Shown in pieces: positions 1-8,714 of a stretch of DNA of 64,000 bases. The notes below the pieces were generated by a model. The model saw only the letters and a list, made by a program, of their open reading frames with translations, searched no databases and was not told the DNA's origin. The DNA lies in assembly GCA_020161535.1 (NCBI GenBank), contig JAIUNW010000007.1, forward strand, positions 124,001 through 188,000, read 5' to 3'. Both the position numbers and the translations under genes were made by a program. How positions within the stretch are numbered: the first letter of the stretch is position 1; each line of letters opens with the position of its first letter. Source of the DNA: Bacteroidota bacterium. Its GTDB lineage: Bacteria; Bacteroidota; Bacteroidia; Chitinophagales; Chitinophagaceae.

Positions 1-117
1 CCCCATTTTACCGGCAACACCGAGCAGCATGATATCGCCCTCCATTTTTTTTAGGTCGTTCAGCAGGGCGGGCGAAGGCTGGTACAATTCATTTTCAATC
101 TGTGTAAGATCAGTCAT
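1..117 (-). CDS. NAD-dependent epimerase/dehydratase-like protein, N-terminal fragment
   Basis: Only the first 39 codons lie in the window; the gene continues past the left edge. The ATG is at 115-117. The fragment ends in a short hydrophobic strand followed by LGVAGKMG, which resembles the glycine-rich P-loop (GxxGxxG) that opens a Rossmann fold in extended short-chain dehydrogenases and epimerases. It begins 16 nt after the stop of the Nramp-like gene on the same strand, so the two are probably co-transcribed and under the same control. With so little sequence, the family call rests on that one motif and substrate cannot be guessed. A Gfo/Idh-type oxidoreductase is an alternative. Confidence 0.5.
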   Translation of the reverse strand, partial: MTDLTQIENELYQPSPALLNDLKKMEGDIMLLGVAGKMG

Positions 118-132
118 ACGGGGAGCTTGTGT

Positions 133-1401
133 TCATTTAATGAAAATATCTTTGAAGCCAACGATGGCCAGGAAAAACAAAATCGCCAGACCCAATGCAC
201 CTGCTATGCGATAGAACATTGAATTGCGATCGGCACCCATTACGCTTTCACTATTGGCCAACAGGTAAATGGCCGTACCGATAAAAGGCACGATAAAAAT
301 AGTAACCGTTTGGGCCAGCACGATCAGCTCCAACGGCAGTTTGCCAAATGCGATGGCCACGGCCGCACCAATCACCATGATCATGGCGATCAACATTTTT
401 ACGCGCTTCTCGCTGAGTTGATGTCCATACCCCAATGCATCGCCCAGCAAAGTGCCGCCCACAGAAGCATTGCCTACCAGCGAAGAAAATGCGGCGCCAA
501 ACAATCCCACCAAAAACAAATTGGCTGCATACCGGCCGAACAGCGGCTCTAAGGCTTTGGCCATATCAACTGCATTGTTCACTTTGATACCAGCAGGATA
601 CAACCCCGTGGCCGCGCATATCAACACGGTTGCCGCCATCAATCCTAGTATAACGATGCCCGTTATACTATCGGTGCTTTTCTGTTGATTGTTGTTTGAT
701 ACACGTCTACGCTCCTGCACCAGGTAAGACTGGTACAGCGCGCCGACGATTGAAAAGGAGGAGGCAAACAGCGCGATGATCAATGCAGATGAGCCTGCTG
801 GGATGGTGGGTACCAAACCGGAGGCGATACCAGCCAGGTCGGGCTTCACCACTACCAGGGTTACAATGAACGAAAGCAACATCATGATGATGAGTGAGAT
901 CATCAATTTTTCCAACAGCTTGTAAAAGCTGCCGGAAAACAAAAGGGCGATGGCGAAAAGATTGAAAACCACAATCCAGGTATTGGGCGAACTATGGGTA
1001 GCGTCGGCAATGGCAATACCAACGCCAATAGAGTTACCTGCCTGAAAAGAAGCGCACACCACAAAAACACCCAGGCCAATGGCGATGGATGCCGTTCGCC
1101 CCCAGCGGGCCCGCACGGTTTGCAAAAACGACTGCCGGGTGGCAAGTCCCAATCGGGCGGACATCGTGGTGAAAACAGCCATAAAAAAAATAGCCGCTAC
1201 AATGGCCCACAGCAATGCATAACCGAATTCAGCACCCAGTTTGGAGGTAATGGTGATTTTACTGGGGCCGAAAACCAGGGCTGCGGTAATAAGTCCGGGG
1301 CCGAGCGACCTGACCCATTTTTTCCAACCCGGTACTGCCGTGGTATCGGGCAGATGATTGGCCGAAACCTCGGTTGCAACTGTATTTTCAGTAGTGGACA
1401 T
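133..1401 (-). CDS. Nramp-family transporter with non-canonical metal site
   Basis: A 422-residue polytopic inner-membrane protein of the Nramp (SLC11) fold with about eleven hydrophobic segments. The family signature GPGLITA starts transmembrane helix 1 (residues 34-40) and a GAEFGYALLW stretch follows. The DPGN metal-binding motif of canonical Mn/Fe importers is here GPSK (residues 45-48). The helix-6 segment that normally carries MPH reads VGALYQS (about 219-225). Both sets of ligands are therefore substituted, and the substrate is probably not Mn2+ or Fe2+. I chose the ATG at 1401; an upstream TTG at 1413 adds four residues and is less likely. The gene heads a leftward unit whose leader holds an AACCGCA-type motif shared with the neighbouring catabolic operons. 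Confidence 0.85.
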   Translation of the reverse strand: MSTTENTVATEVSANHLPDTTAVPGWKKWVRSLGPGLITAALVFGPSKITITSKLGAEFGYALLWAIVAAIFFMAVFTTMSARLGLATRQSFLQTVRARWGRTASIAIGLGVFVVCASFQAGNSIGVGIAIADATHSSPNTWIVVFNLFAIALLFSGSFYKLLEKLMISLIIMMLLSFIVTLVVVKPDLAGIASGLVPTIPAGSSALIIALFASSFSIVGALYQSYLVQERRRVSNNNQQKSTDSITGIVILGLMAATVLICAATGLYPAGIKVNNAVDMAKALEPLFGRYAANLFLVGLFGAAFSSLVGNASVGGTLLGDALGYGHQLSEKRVKMLIAMIMVIGAAVAIAFGKLPLELIVLAQTVTIFIVPFIGTAIYLLANSESVMGADRNSMFYRIAGALGLAILFFLAIVGFKDIFIK

Positions 1402-1489
1402 AAGCAGGGGCAACCGTTGATAGCCGGCAGCATTCGAAAATTATGAACTTATTTTTACTTTGATCCTTAATAGCGATTTTTTATTTTTA

Positions 1490-1509
1490 AAAACCGCATT
1501 TTATCTGCA
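1490..1509 (+). promoter_or_regulatory. Candidate operator, site 1 (AAAACCGCA / TGCA, 11-bp period)
   Basis: AAAACCGCA at 1490-1498 is followed exactly 11 bp later by a second GCA (1507-1509). A half-matching inverted copy AGCGATTTT lies at 1472-1480. The site is 89-108 bp upstream of the Nramp-like start codon. The same layout recurs at 1743, 21750 and 27457. Confidence 0.45.
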
Positions 1510-1550
1510 AACAAGGCGACCAGGGCTATATTAGCCAACAGCTGATTGCC

Positions 1551-1598
1551 GGCCAATGATGGGCCAACAATTGGCCGTCGACCCGCCAGCGGGCCAAA
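1551..1598. repeat. Cluster of GGCCAA words with a perfect inverted repeat
   Basis: GGCCAA occurs at 1551, 1562 and 1592, and TTGGCC at 1571. The copies at 1562 and 1571 form a perfect 6-bp inverted repeat around CAA. The first two copies are 11 bp apart. It may be a second binding site in this divergent control region. Confidence 0.35.
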
Positions 1599-1742
1599 TT
1601 TTGCTGATGCCCAAGCAAGACAAGCCCATTTTCCCCCTCCAAATTAGAAGTTTAAACAGCGTTTCGGGTTTATTTCACTTCGGCCGTAAAAACCAAAAAG
1701 ATTTCCTTGCGCGAATAATAATTGCGTATATTTAGTTTAACT

Positions 1743-1763
1743 AACCGCATTTAAACCGCATTT
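1743..1763 (+). promoter_or_regulatory. Candidate operator, site 2 (tandem AACCGCATTT)
   Basis: The decamer AACCGCATTT occurs twice, at 1743-1752 and 1754-1763, exactly 11 bp apart. It ends 38 bp before the susC start codon. This is the cleanest tandem copy of the motif found upstream of the other units of the locus. The 11-bp spacing puts both copies on the same face of the helix. Confidence 0.55.
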
Positions 1764-1801
1764 TCTTTTCTTAACGACACTGCATAAACTCTATTTGCGC
1801 C

Positions 1802-4800
1802 ATGAACACAACCAAACTATTGCGTTTTTCAAAAGTCATGTACTGGCTTTTCTTGTTTTGCGGACTGCTAGGCACCAGTTTTTGGCGTCCCCTCCAGGCC
1901 CAAACAACCACCATTAGCGGCACTGTGCGCGACAAAGAAGGGCAACCTTTGTCGAATGCGAGTGTTGCCGTTAAAAACGGCGGACCAGCCACCACAACCG
2001 ATCAAAATGGTCAATTTTCGTTGACGCTCTCTACGCAAAATCCGGTGTTGGTCATTTCATTCACCGGTTATCTTCCGACGGAAATACCCGTGCGTGGCAG
2101 CAACAACCTGGAACTGATATTGCAACGCGACGATAAATCGCTCGACCAGGTAGTAGTGATCGGTTATGGCACGGTGAAAAAAAGTTCCGTAACCGCTGCC
2201 ATATCTAAAATCGAAAACAAACAATTGGACCAGCTTCCGGCCGGTCGAGCTGAAACGGCGCTTGCCGGCAGGATGGCCGGCGTCAATGTATCGTCCACCC
2301 GTGCTCGTCCAGGAGAGGCACCGGTTATCCGGGTTCGAGGTGCTTCATCACTCGATGCCGGCAATGATCCGCTGGTAGTGATCGACGGTTTTCCCGGCAG
2401 CAGTCTGGACAATGTGAACATGAACGATGTGGAATCGATAGAAGTATTGAAAGACGCCTCTGCTGCTGCCATCTATGGTTCGCGTGGTTCCGGTGGCGTT
2501 ATCATCGTAACTACCAAAAAAGGCAAAACCGGCAAACCACAACTCAGTTTCAACAGCTATGCCGGCGTCTCCATTCCGAGAGTGCACCACGATTGGATCA
2601 GCAGCGATGAATATTATAACTATGTGGTCAAATACCTGAACCGTGAATATGTATGGGCCGGTGGCGATCCGAGCATTCCGGTATGGGGCGATCCCCGCCG
2701 ACCCGCCAACTACCAGGTCAATCCGGTGATCAAAGAAAGAAATGTGAACTGGCAGAATGAAGTCTTACACACGGCGCCCATCCAAAACTATAACCTGGCG
2801 GTAGCGGGTGGCACCGACAATGCGAAGTATTATGTGTCGGGCACGTACCGCAATGAGCAGGGCACGCTTATCAATACCTGGTATAAGAGCTATTCGGTAC
2901 GCGCCAATGTTGATTTTAAAATCAGCCCCGTTGTCAATGCAGGTTTTATGATCAACCCCAATTACAACAGGCGTCGCACTTCCAGTTTTAGCATCGAGGC
3001 CCTGGCCAAGTATCCGCCGTTTGTAGCCGTGCGAAATCCCGATGGTACTTATCCCAAAGCACGCGACTATTGGGGCGCTGTGGTAACTGGTGGTATCAAT
3101 CCCCTGGGCTTGTTGTACGCCAACCAGAACTACAGCAATGTGTTCAACAATATTGGTGAAATATATGTGGGCCTCAACCTGATGAAAGGACTCAAATTCC
3201 GCTCCTCGGTCGGCGCCAATATCACGTATAGTAATATCGACAACTACCAGGCGGCCTATGGCAATATCGCGAGACAACCAACCGGCTCTGCCGCCGATTA
3301 TAAAAATATTTTGCTGCTAAATGAAAATGTACTCTCGTACGACCGCAACTTCGGCAACCACCATATCACTGCCATTGTGGGCCAGTCAACACAAACCGCA
3401 GAATCGAGGTATGTAAACATGGGCATTGTTGCCGGCAGCTATAGTAACAATGTAATCCAAACCCTGAACAATGCGGTGATTTCACCCACCCTGACCAGCA
3501 CCACCAAATCCAATTGGGGGCTGCTCTCCTATTTTGGTCGGATCAACTACGACTACAAAGAAAAATACCTGTTGGCTGCCTCGCTTCGCCGGGATGGTAG
3601 TTCGCGTTTTGCTCCAGACAATAAATGGGGTTTGTTTCCGGCCGCTTCAGCCGCCTGGAACCTGTCAAAAGAAGATTTCCTGATCGACAATAAAAACATC
3701 AGCCACTTGAAACTGCGCGTCAGCTACGGCAAAACAGGCAACTTCAACATCCCTGATTTCGGTTACCTGGGCAGCATCAGCAATGTTTATTATTCGCCCA
3801 ACAACACCCTTACTACCGGTCAGGCACAAACGAATTTCGGTAACCAGCAATTGGGCTGGGAAGAAAACAATAGTTACGACCTGGGTATTGAACTTGGCTT
3901 ATTGAACAACCGGATCAATTTCGTTTTTGACTATTACAATAAAAAAACAAGTGGCCTGCTGTACCAGGAAGCCATCCCCGCCACCACCGGTTTTTCCAGT
4001 TCGCTTCGAAATACCGGTGTAGTCAGCAACAAAGGCATTGAACTGGAACTCAATACCAAAAACATGGTTGGTCGCTTTGGCTGGCAAACCTCTTTTAACC
4101 TGACGGTGAATCGCAACAAAGTGGTTAGCCTCGGTGGTGCCAGCGAAAGGATAAATACCGATGCATATGGCATGGGCTGGATTTTACGTGTGGGTGAACC
4201 GATGTTCTCGTATTACGGCTACAAGAAAATTGGTGTTTTACAAGATGCCGACGACGTAGCCAACTCGGCCATACTGGCGGGATCCCTGCCCGGCAATACC
4301 AAATACCTGGACGTCAATAAAGACGGATCCATCAATGCAAGCGACCGGGTAATACTTGGCAATTTCCAACCGAAAATGTTGTTGGGCATGGTAAATGATT
4401 TTACCTGGAAAAGTTTTGACCTGAGTATCATCATGCAGTCATCGATTGGTGCCAAACTCTACAATTTCGAAAACCAGTATTACCAGGGTGCCCTGGCAGG
4501 TGCGATGCGACGCTCGCTGGTTGAAACCCAATGGTGGTCTACGACCGACCCCGGCGATGGCCAAACACCTGGCGCCGCATTGAGCAAGCTGACCTGGCAG
4601 GCCAACAACGACTTCTATATTGAAGACGCGAGTTTCCTGGCTGTCAGAAATATCAATCTCGGTTACAATTTGCCCAACCGGCTCACCGATCGGGTCAAAA
4701 TAAAAAACTTGCGGGTATATACATCCATGACCAATGTTTTAATTCTGACAAAAAAAGGATTTCATGGTTATAACCCGGAGGGCTATAGCTATGGCGAAAT

Positions 4801-4888
4801 CAACGGACTGAACAGCAAACCCGGCTACAACAGCGGCTCTGAGCCCATCGGCCGAACATTTGTACTTGGCGTGAATGTAAATTTCTAA
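1802..4888 (+). CDS. SusC/RagA-family TonB-linked outer-membrane protein
   Basis: A 1028-residue TonB-dependent outer-membrane importer that would form the barrel under the SusD-like lid encoded next. It has a signal peptide (hydrophobic core about 14-30, ending LQAQ), then a carboxypeptidase-regulatory-like beta domain (TISGTVRDKEGQPL) typical of SusC proteins. The linker VVVIGYGTVKK leads into the plug domain (about 120-235), and the C-terminal two thirds is a beta-barrel ending in aromatic NVNF. Length is usual for the family. It is first in a rightward operon with susD, a DegT enzyme, two hydrolases and a lipoprotein. The tandem AACCGCA site sits just upstream, so co-regulation with the other units of the locus is likely. 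The transported oligomer cannot be read from the sequence. Confidence 0.95.
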   Translation: MNTTKLLRFSKVMYWLFLFCGLLGTSFWRPLQAQTTTISGTVRDKEGQPLSNASVAVKNGGPATTTDQNGQFSLTLSTQNPVLVISFTGYLPTEIPVRGSNNLELILQRDDKSLDQVVVIGYGTVKKSSVTAAISKIENKQLDQLPAGRAETALAGRMAGVNVSSTRARPGEAPVIRVRGASSLDAGNDPLVVIDGFPGSSLDNVNMNDVESIEVLKDASAAAIYGSRGSGGVIIVTTKKGKTGKPQLSFNSYAGVSIPRVHHDWISSDEYYNYVVKYLNREYVWAGGDPSIPVWGDPRRPANYQVNPVIKERNVNWQNEVLHTAPIQNYNLAVAGGTDNAKYYVSGTYRNEQGTLINTWYKSYSVRANVDFKISPVVNAGFMINPNYNRRRTSSFSIEALAKYPPFVAVRNPDGTYPKARDYWGAVVTGGINPLGLLYANQNYSNVFNNIGEIYVGLNLMKGLKFRSSVGANITYSNIDNYQAAYGNIARQPTGSAADYKNILLLNENVLSYDRNFGNHHITAIVGQSTQTAESRYVNMGIVAGSYSNNVIQTLNNAVISPTLTSTTKSNWGLLSYFGRINYDYKEKYLLAASLRRDGSSRFAPDNKWGLFPAASAAWNLSKEDFLIDNKNISHLKLRVSYGKTGNFNIPDFGYLGSISNVYYSPNNTLTTGQAQTNFGNQQLGWEENNSYDLGIELGLLNNRINFVFDYYNKKTSGLLYQEAIPATTGFSSSLRNTGVVSNKGIELELNTKNMVGRFGWQTSFNLTVNRNKVVSLGGASERINTDAYGMGWILRVGEPMFSYYGYKKIGVLQDADDVANSAILAGSLPGNTKYLDVNKDGSINASDRVILGNFQPKMLLGMVNDFTWKSFDLSIIMQSSIGAKLYNFENQYYQGALAGAMRRSLVETQWWSTTDPGDGQTPGAALSKLTWQANNDFYIEDASFLAVRNINLGYNLPNRLTDRVKIKNLRVYTSMTNVLILTKKGFHGYNPEGYSYGEINGLNSKPGYNSGSEPIGRTFVLGVNVNF

Positions 4889-4906
4889 CCCCCCAATTTA
4901 TCATCT

Positions 4907-6376
4907 ATGCAAACAAGAATATTTTTCATCACGGGCAGCCTTCTTCTACTGGCAGGTGTGACTGGCTGCAAAAAAGTCATCGAAAGGGTGCCCGATTCGG
5001 TACTCACCACAGCACAATATTTTAAGAATGCCAAAGACATCGATTTAGCTGTCATCGGTGTTTATAGCAGTTACCAATCGCGCAAGCAAACCGATTACAT
5101 GTTGTTGGAATTGCCCACCGACAACTTATACCGCAGCAATTATACCCTTGCTGCAGGTGCCGACGATATGGACAATCTCTCTATCACCCCCTCTAACCCG
5201 CTGCTCTCCACATTTTGGTCGGCCAGTTATGCAGGCATCGCACGCGCCAATGCGGTTCTTAGCAACATCGATAATCCCGGCGATTATAAAACTGGTCAGA
5301 AAGAACAGTTTACCGGCGAAGCAAAATTTATGCGGGCTTTGTTTTATTTTGACCTGGTACGTTTGTTTGGCGGTGTACCCGCAGTAACCAGCCAACTGTC
5401 GATTGATGAAGCCAAGAACCTGCCGCGAGCCAGTGAAGAAGAAATCTATACCCTCATCATCAACGACTTAAAAGAAGCTGCTGGTTTGCTTCCTGATAAA
5501 GCGTCGATCGCCAAAGGCCGGGCCAGCAATGGCGCTGCGGCCGCCCTGCTTGCTAAAGTATATGTATACCGCAAGGATTGGCCAAACGCCAAAACCTATC
5601 TTGATCAGGTAAATGGCATGGGTTATGGTTTACTTCCATCATTTGCCAATATCTGGAAGCTGGATAACGAAGACAACAATGAAATGGTTTTTGTGATGAA
5701 ATATGTGGAAGGTACCAATGGCCAAACGCTTAGTTCAGCCTATCTCCCCTTTGGCGGAATTGCCGGCATTGCTACTTCCGGCAACGAGTCGGCTTTTCCT
5801 TCCTGGGATTTGTTAAAACTATACGACGAAAACGACAGCCGCAAAGCCGCGACGATCGAATCGTATTACCAGGCACCCACCCCAGCCAATGCACCACTCG
5901 CCTGGTTGCCGCATGTAAGTAAATACCAGGTAAAGCATGTTATCAATTCAAGCGGACTTGATTTGCCGGTGATCAGGTATGCCGACCTGGTGTTGCTGAT
6001 GGCTGAAGTACAATACGGCTTGCAGCATCCTGATTTGGCGGTGGCAGAAATAAACAAAATAAGAGAACGGGCTTTTGGCAGCAGCGATCACAATTATACA
6101 GTTGCCGATATTTCGACAGATGCAGATTTTACAGACAAGCTATTACTGGAGCGTCGTCTTGAACTGGCCTATGAAAACGAGCGTTGGTTCGACCTGGTAC
6201 GAACCAATCGCCTGTTAACTGACTTGTCGGTAGAGGAAAGAAGCTATAACATTGCTACAGAAACTGCGCAAACCGTTGCACTTGCACCAAAAGCGAATTA
6301 CAGTTTGCTGCCGGTACCGCAAACACAAATTGATATTTATCCGACAGATGTGCTCACCCAAAATCCTGGTTACTAA
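4907..6376 (+). CDS. SusD/RagB-family surface glycan-binding lipoprotein
   Basis: A 489-residue SusD homologue, the surface lipoprotein that covers the SusC channel and binds ligand. The signal peptide ends in a lipobox (AGVTGC, Cys21), followed by KKVIERVPDSVLTTAQYF as in SusD mature N-termini. The RALFYFDLVRLFGGVP helix and the C-terminal LLLERRLELAYENERWFDLVRT segment are hallmark SusD motifs. It starts 18 nt after susC, as usual for the tandem pair. Translation of the next gene begins one base after its stop codon, so the operon is tightly packed. Confidence 0.95.
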   Translation: MQTRIFFITGSLLLLAGVTGCKKVIERVPDSVLTTAQYFKNAKDIDLAVIGVYSSYQSRKQTDYMLLELPTDNLYRSNYTLAAGADDMDNLSITPSNPLLSTFWSASYAGIARANAVLSNIDNPGDYKTGQKEQFTGEAKFMRALFYFDLVRLFGGVPAVTSQLSIDEAKNLPRASEEEIYTLIINDLKEAAGLLPDKASIAKGRASNGAAAALLAKVYVYRKDWPNAKTYLDQVNGMGYGLLPSFANIWKLDNEDNNEMVFVMKYVEGTNGQTLSSAYLPFGGIAGIATSGNESAFPSWDLLKLYDENDSRKAATIESYYQAPTPANAPLAWLPHVSKYQVKHVINSSGLDLPVIRYADLVLLMAEVQYGLQHPDLAVAEINKIRERAFGSSDHNYTVADISTDADFTDKLLLERRLELAYENERWFDLVRTNRLLTDLSVEERSYNIATETAQTVALAPKANYSLLPVPQTQIDIYPTDVLTQNPGY

Positions 6377-6377
6377 A

Positions 6378-7745
6378 ATGGCGAACATGAAAAAAAAGAC
6401 ACAGAACAGAAGAAATTTTATCAGGAACGCATCGCTGGGTTCAGCCGCCTTGATGGCAGCTGGTATTCCCGGTTTTGCCGGTCAGCAAAATAGCCGGAAA
6501 CTGGCCATACTAGGCGGCACGCCTGTTCGGCAGAAAGAATGGCCCAAGTGGCCATCGATGATTGTAGATGAAAACATGCTTACAGCCATTACTGAAACCA
6601 CCAAGAGTGGCAACTGGAGTCGCATCAACAATATGCAAAATGGCACGGTGGCACGTTTCGAAAGAGCCTATGCAGCGCTTATGGGTACCCGTTATTGTGT
6701 TGGCACCGGTTCTGGCACCCAAGCCCTCAGCACTTGTGTGGAAGCAATGGGCATTGGTCCGGGCGATGAAGTCATCACGTCCCCATATACCGACTTCGGA
6801 TCTGTTTCTGCCATTATTGGCAGTCGCGCGTTGGCCGTACTGGCCGACCTCGATGCAGACAGTTTTCAACTAGACCCCGCTGATGTAGAAAGAAAAATCA
6901 CCCAGAACACCAGGGCCATCATGCCGGTACATATCATGGGCTCGGCCTGTGATATGCAAGCCATCATGGCTATTGCCAAAAAACACAACCTGTTGGTAAT
7001 CGAAGATGCCTGTCAGGCCAACTTCGCCAAATACCAGGGCAGGCAGTTGGGCACCATGGGCCATCTCGGCTGTTTTAGTTTCCAGGCAAGCAAACAAATT
7101 GCCTGTGGTGAAGGCGGCGCGGTGATTGGCAATGACGAAGCCCTGATGGAAAAAGTGTACACCGTCCAAAACCATGGCACCAACCGGAAAGGCGCAAATG
7201 TGACCATCGGCCCCAAATACCGTATGAATGAATTGGAAGGCAGCATCTTGTTGGCGCAGCTCGACAAAGCCTATGATCGTTTCACTTTGCGTAATAAAAA
7301 TGCCGCCTACCTCACAGAAAAACTAAAGGGGCTCAACGGACTAACACCGCAAAAACAATATCCGGGTGCCGAAAGTAGCGGCTATTATTTATATGCCCTT
7401 CGATACAGAAAAGAAGCATTCGGGGGCGCAGAACGCAGCCAGTTCCTGAAGGCCGTGGCCGCCGAAGGCATCAACCTGAATGGCTATATCAAAGGCCTGA
7501 ACCGGGAACCATGGACGGATCACATACTTCAATTGAAATCTTACCAGCAACTGTACAGCCATGCCCGTCGCAAACTATTTAAAGAACAATTGGTATTGCC
7601 CACCTGCGACCAGGTGACCAATGAAGTGATTGTGTTGTCGGGTTCCGGTCCGCTGTTAGGCTCTGTACAGGATATGGACGATATTATCAATGCCATTACC
7701 AAAGTGTACGAAAACAAAGAGCAACTAAAATCAATACCGGTTTAA
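6378..7745 (+). CDS. DegT/DnrJ/EryC1/StrS-family PLP enzyme with Tat-type leader
   Basis: A 455-residue fold-type I PLP enzyme of the DegT (sugar/cyclitol aminotransferase) family. The N-terminus carries a twin-arginine-like leader (RRNFIRN, Arg11-Arg12, then a hydrophobic stretch to about 35), so export to the periplasm is predicted. The mature part starts LAILGGTPVRQKEWPKWP, a segment reminiscent of inosose aminotransferases. The PLP lysine is in SFQASK (Lys239) before GEGG, and the ED pair that holds the pyridine nitrogen is at 209-210. The start at 6378 follows the susD stop by one base; MKKK at 6387 is the alternative. The open frame upstream overlaps susD and is not coding. A paralogue with the same leader and motif lies at 22922. 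Reaction and substrate are unknown. Confidence 0.88.
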   Translation: MANMKKKTQNRRNFIRNASLGSAALMAAGIPGFAGQQNSRKLAILGGTPVRQKEWPKWPSMIVDENMLTAITETTKSGNWSRINNMQNGTVARFERAYAALMGTRYCVGTGSGTQALSTCVEAMGIGPGDEVITSPYTDFGSVSAIIGSRALAVLADLDADSFQLDPADVERKITQNTRAIMPVHIMGSACDMQAIMAIAKKHNLLVIEDACQANFAKYQGRQLGTMGHLGCFSFQASKQIACGEGGAVIGNDEALMEKVYTVQNHGTNRKGANVTIGPKYRMNELEGSILLAQLDKAYDRFTLRNKNAAYLTEKLKGLNGLTPQKQYPGAESSGYYLYALRYRKEAFGGAERSQFLKAVAAEGINLNGYIKGLNREPWTDHILQLKSYQQLYSHARRKLFKEQLVLPTCDQVTNEVIVLSGSGPLLGSVQDMDDIINAITKVYENKEQLKSIPV

Positions 7746-7748
7746 GCT

Positions 7749-8714
7749 ATGGCAAACTCTCGACGAAAATTTCTGCAGACCAGTACGCTGGCAGGCATCG
7801 GTGCGGTTTTATTACCGTCGCTTAGAACGAGGCCGGATTTCCATAAGCTGGCAGAAGACGACCGCATTATTGACATACACCAGCACAGCAACTACCATGG
7901 CAGAACCGATGAACAAATGATAGTGCACCAGCAAGAAATGGGTATTACGTATACCATTCTTTTACCGGCTGGACATCCGGTTAGCCGCGGCTCTACTCAT
8001 TATGGCATATCAAATGGTTTGTACGCGCAGGTAACGCCCAATGAAGCCGCCTGGCAATTTGCACAGGCACATCCCAAAGACTATTTTTTTGGTACGGTTG
8101 AAGTACCCGACCTGCCTACGGCGATAACTGAGATGGAAAAATACCTTCAGCTCGGGGCGGTTGCCATTGGTGAATTGAAGTTCAATGTTGATTGTGATTC
8201 GACCGAAATGCAGCGCGTTTACCAATTGGCGCAGGCTTTTGATGTGCCGGTGATTATGCACTGGCAATACAAAATGTATAACAATGGATTTGATCGATTC
8301 CATAAAATGGTCAAGAAATATCCGCGGGTAAAATTCCTGGGGCATGCCCAAACCTGGTGGGCCAATATCGACCGCAACAACAAAGACCAGAATATACTTT
8401 ATCCGAAAGGGATGGTTACCGCAGGTGGCTATACCGAGCGCTTACTCAGCGATTATCCCAATGTATATGGCGATCTATCGGCGGGCTCGGGGTTACAGGC
8501 ACTCACGCGCGACGATGGTTTCACGCGCAATTTTCTCAGCCGCCACCAAAACAAATTGGTTTATGGCAGCGACTGTGCCGATGCCGTGGGAAAAACAGAA
8601 GCCTGCCAGGGCAGTCAAACCATTGCTGCCATTAAGAAATTTTCGGCATCCAAAGACATTGAAAGGAAACTACTGTTCAACAATGCCAACCAACTATTCC
8701 GGCTCGGTCGTTGA
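7749..8714 (+). CDS. Amidohydrolase-family (TIM-barrel) protein with Tat-type leader
   Basis: A 321-residue metal-dependent hydrolase of the amidohydrolase-2 type. The first 25 residues form a twin-arginine-like signal (SRRKFLQ, then a short hydrophobic core). The mature domain begins IIDIHQHSNYHG, with the HxH metal pair at His44 and His46. Further candidate ligands are in the MHWQYK and FLGHAQTWW strands and the late aspartate of YGSDCAD, so the metal site appears intact. This fold covers hydrolases, lactonases and decarboxylases, so the reaction is not fixed. It starts three nucleotides after the DegT stop and its 3' end overlaps the start of the M20 gene by 32 nt, indicating translational coupling. 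Confidence 0.87.
   Translation: MANSRRKFLQTSTLAGIGAVLLPSLRTRPDFHKLAEDDRIIDIHQHSNYHGRTDEQMIVHQQEMGITYTILLPAGHPVSRGSTHYGISNGLYAQVTPNEAAWQFAQAHPKDYFFGTVEVPDLPTAITEMEKYLQLGAVAIGELKFNVDCDSTEMQRVYQLAQAFDVPVIMHWQYKMYNNGFDRFHKMVKKYPRVKFLGHAQTWWANIDRNNKDQNILYPKGMVTAGGYTERLLSDYPNVYGDLSAGSGLQALTRDDGFTRNFLSRHQNKLVYGSDCADAVGKTEACQGSQTIAAIKKFSASKDIERKLLFNNANQLFRLGR

Larger units (their letters stand above)
1402..1801. other. 400-bp divergent intergenic region between Nramp-like and susC genes
   Basis: No gene is visible. The region is AT-rich at both ends and holds an AACCGCA-type site near 1490 and a tandem pair at 1743-1763. Its middle carries a cluster of GGCCAA words, including a perfect inverted repeat GGCCAA-CAA-TTGGCC at 1562-1576. 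No convincing TAnnTTTG promoter core stands out for either gene; TAATTTTC on the minus strand near 1430-1437 is the best partial match for the leftward gene. Confidence 0.6.

Noticed and set aside
6252..6377. Open frame extending the first DegT gene into susD
   Set aside because: The Tat-type leader starts at 6378, one base after the susD stop; the extension is out of frame with the well-supported susD end.
8344..8682. Open frame extending the M20 gene upstream
   Set aside because: It overlaps the amidohydrolase gene in another frame and reads as low-similarity sequence; the M20 fold begins after ATG 8683.
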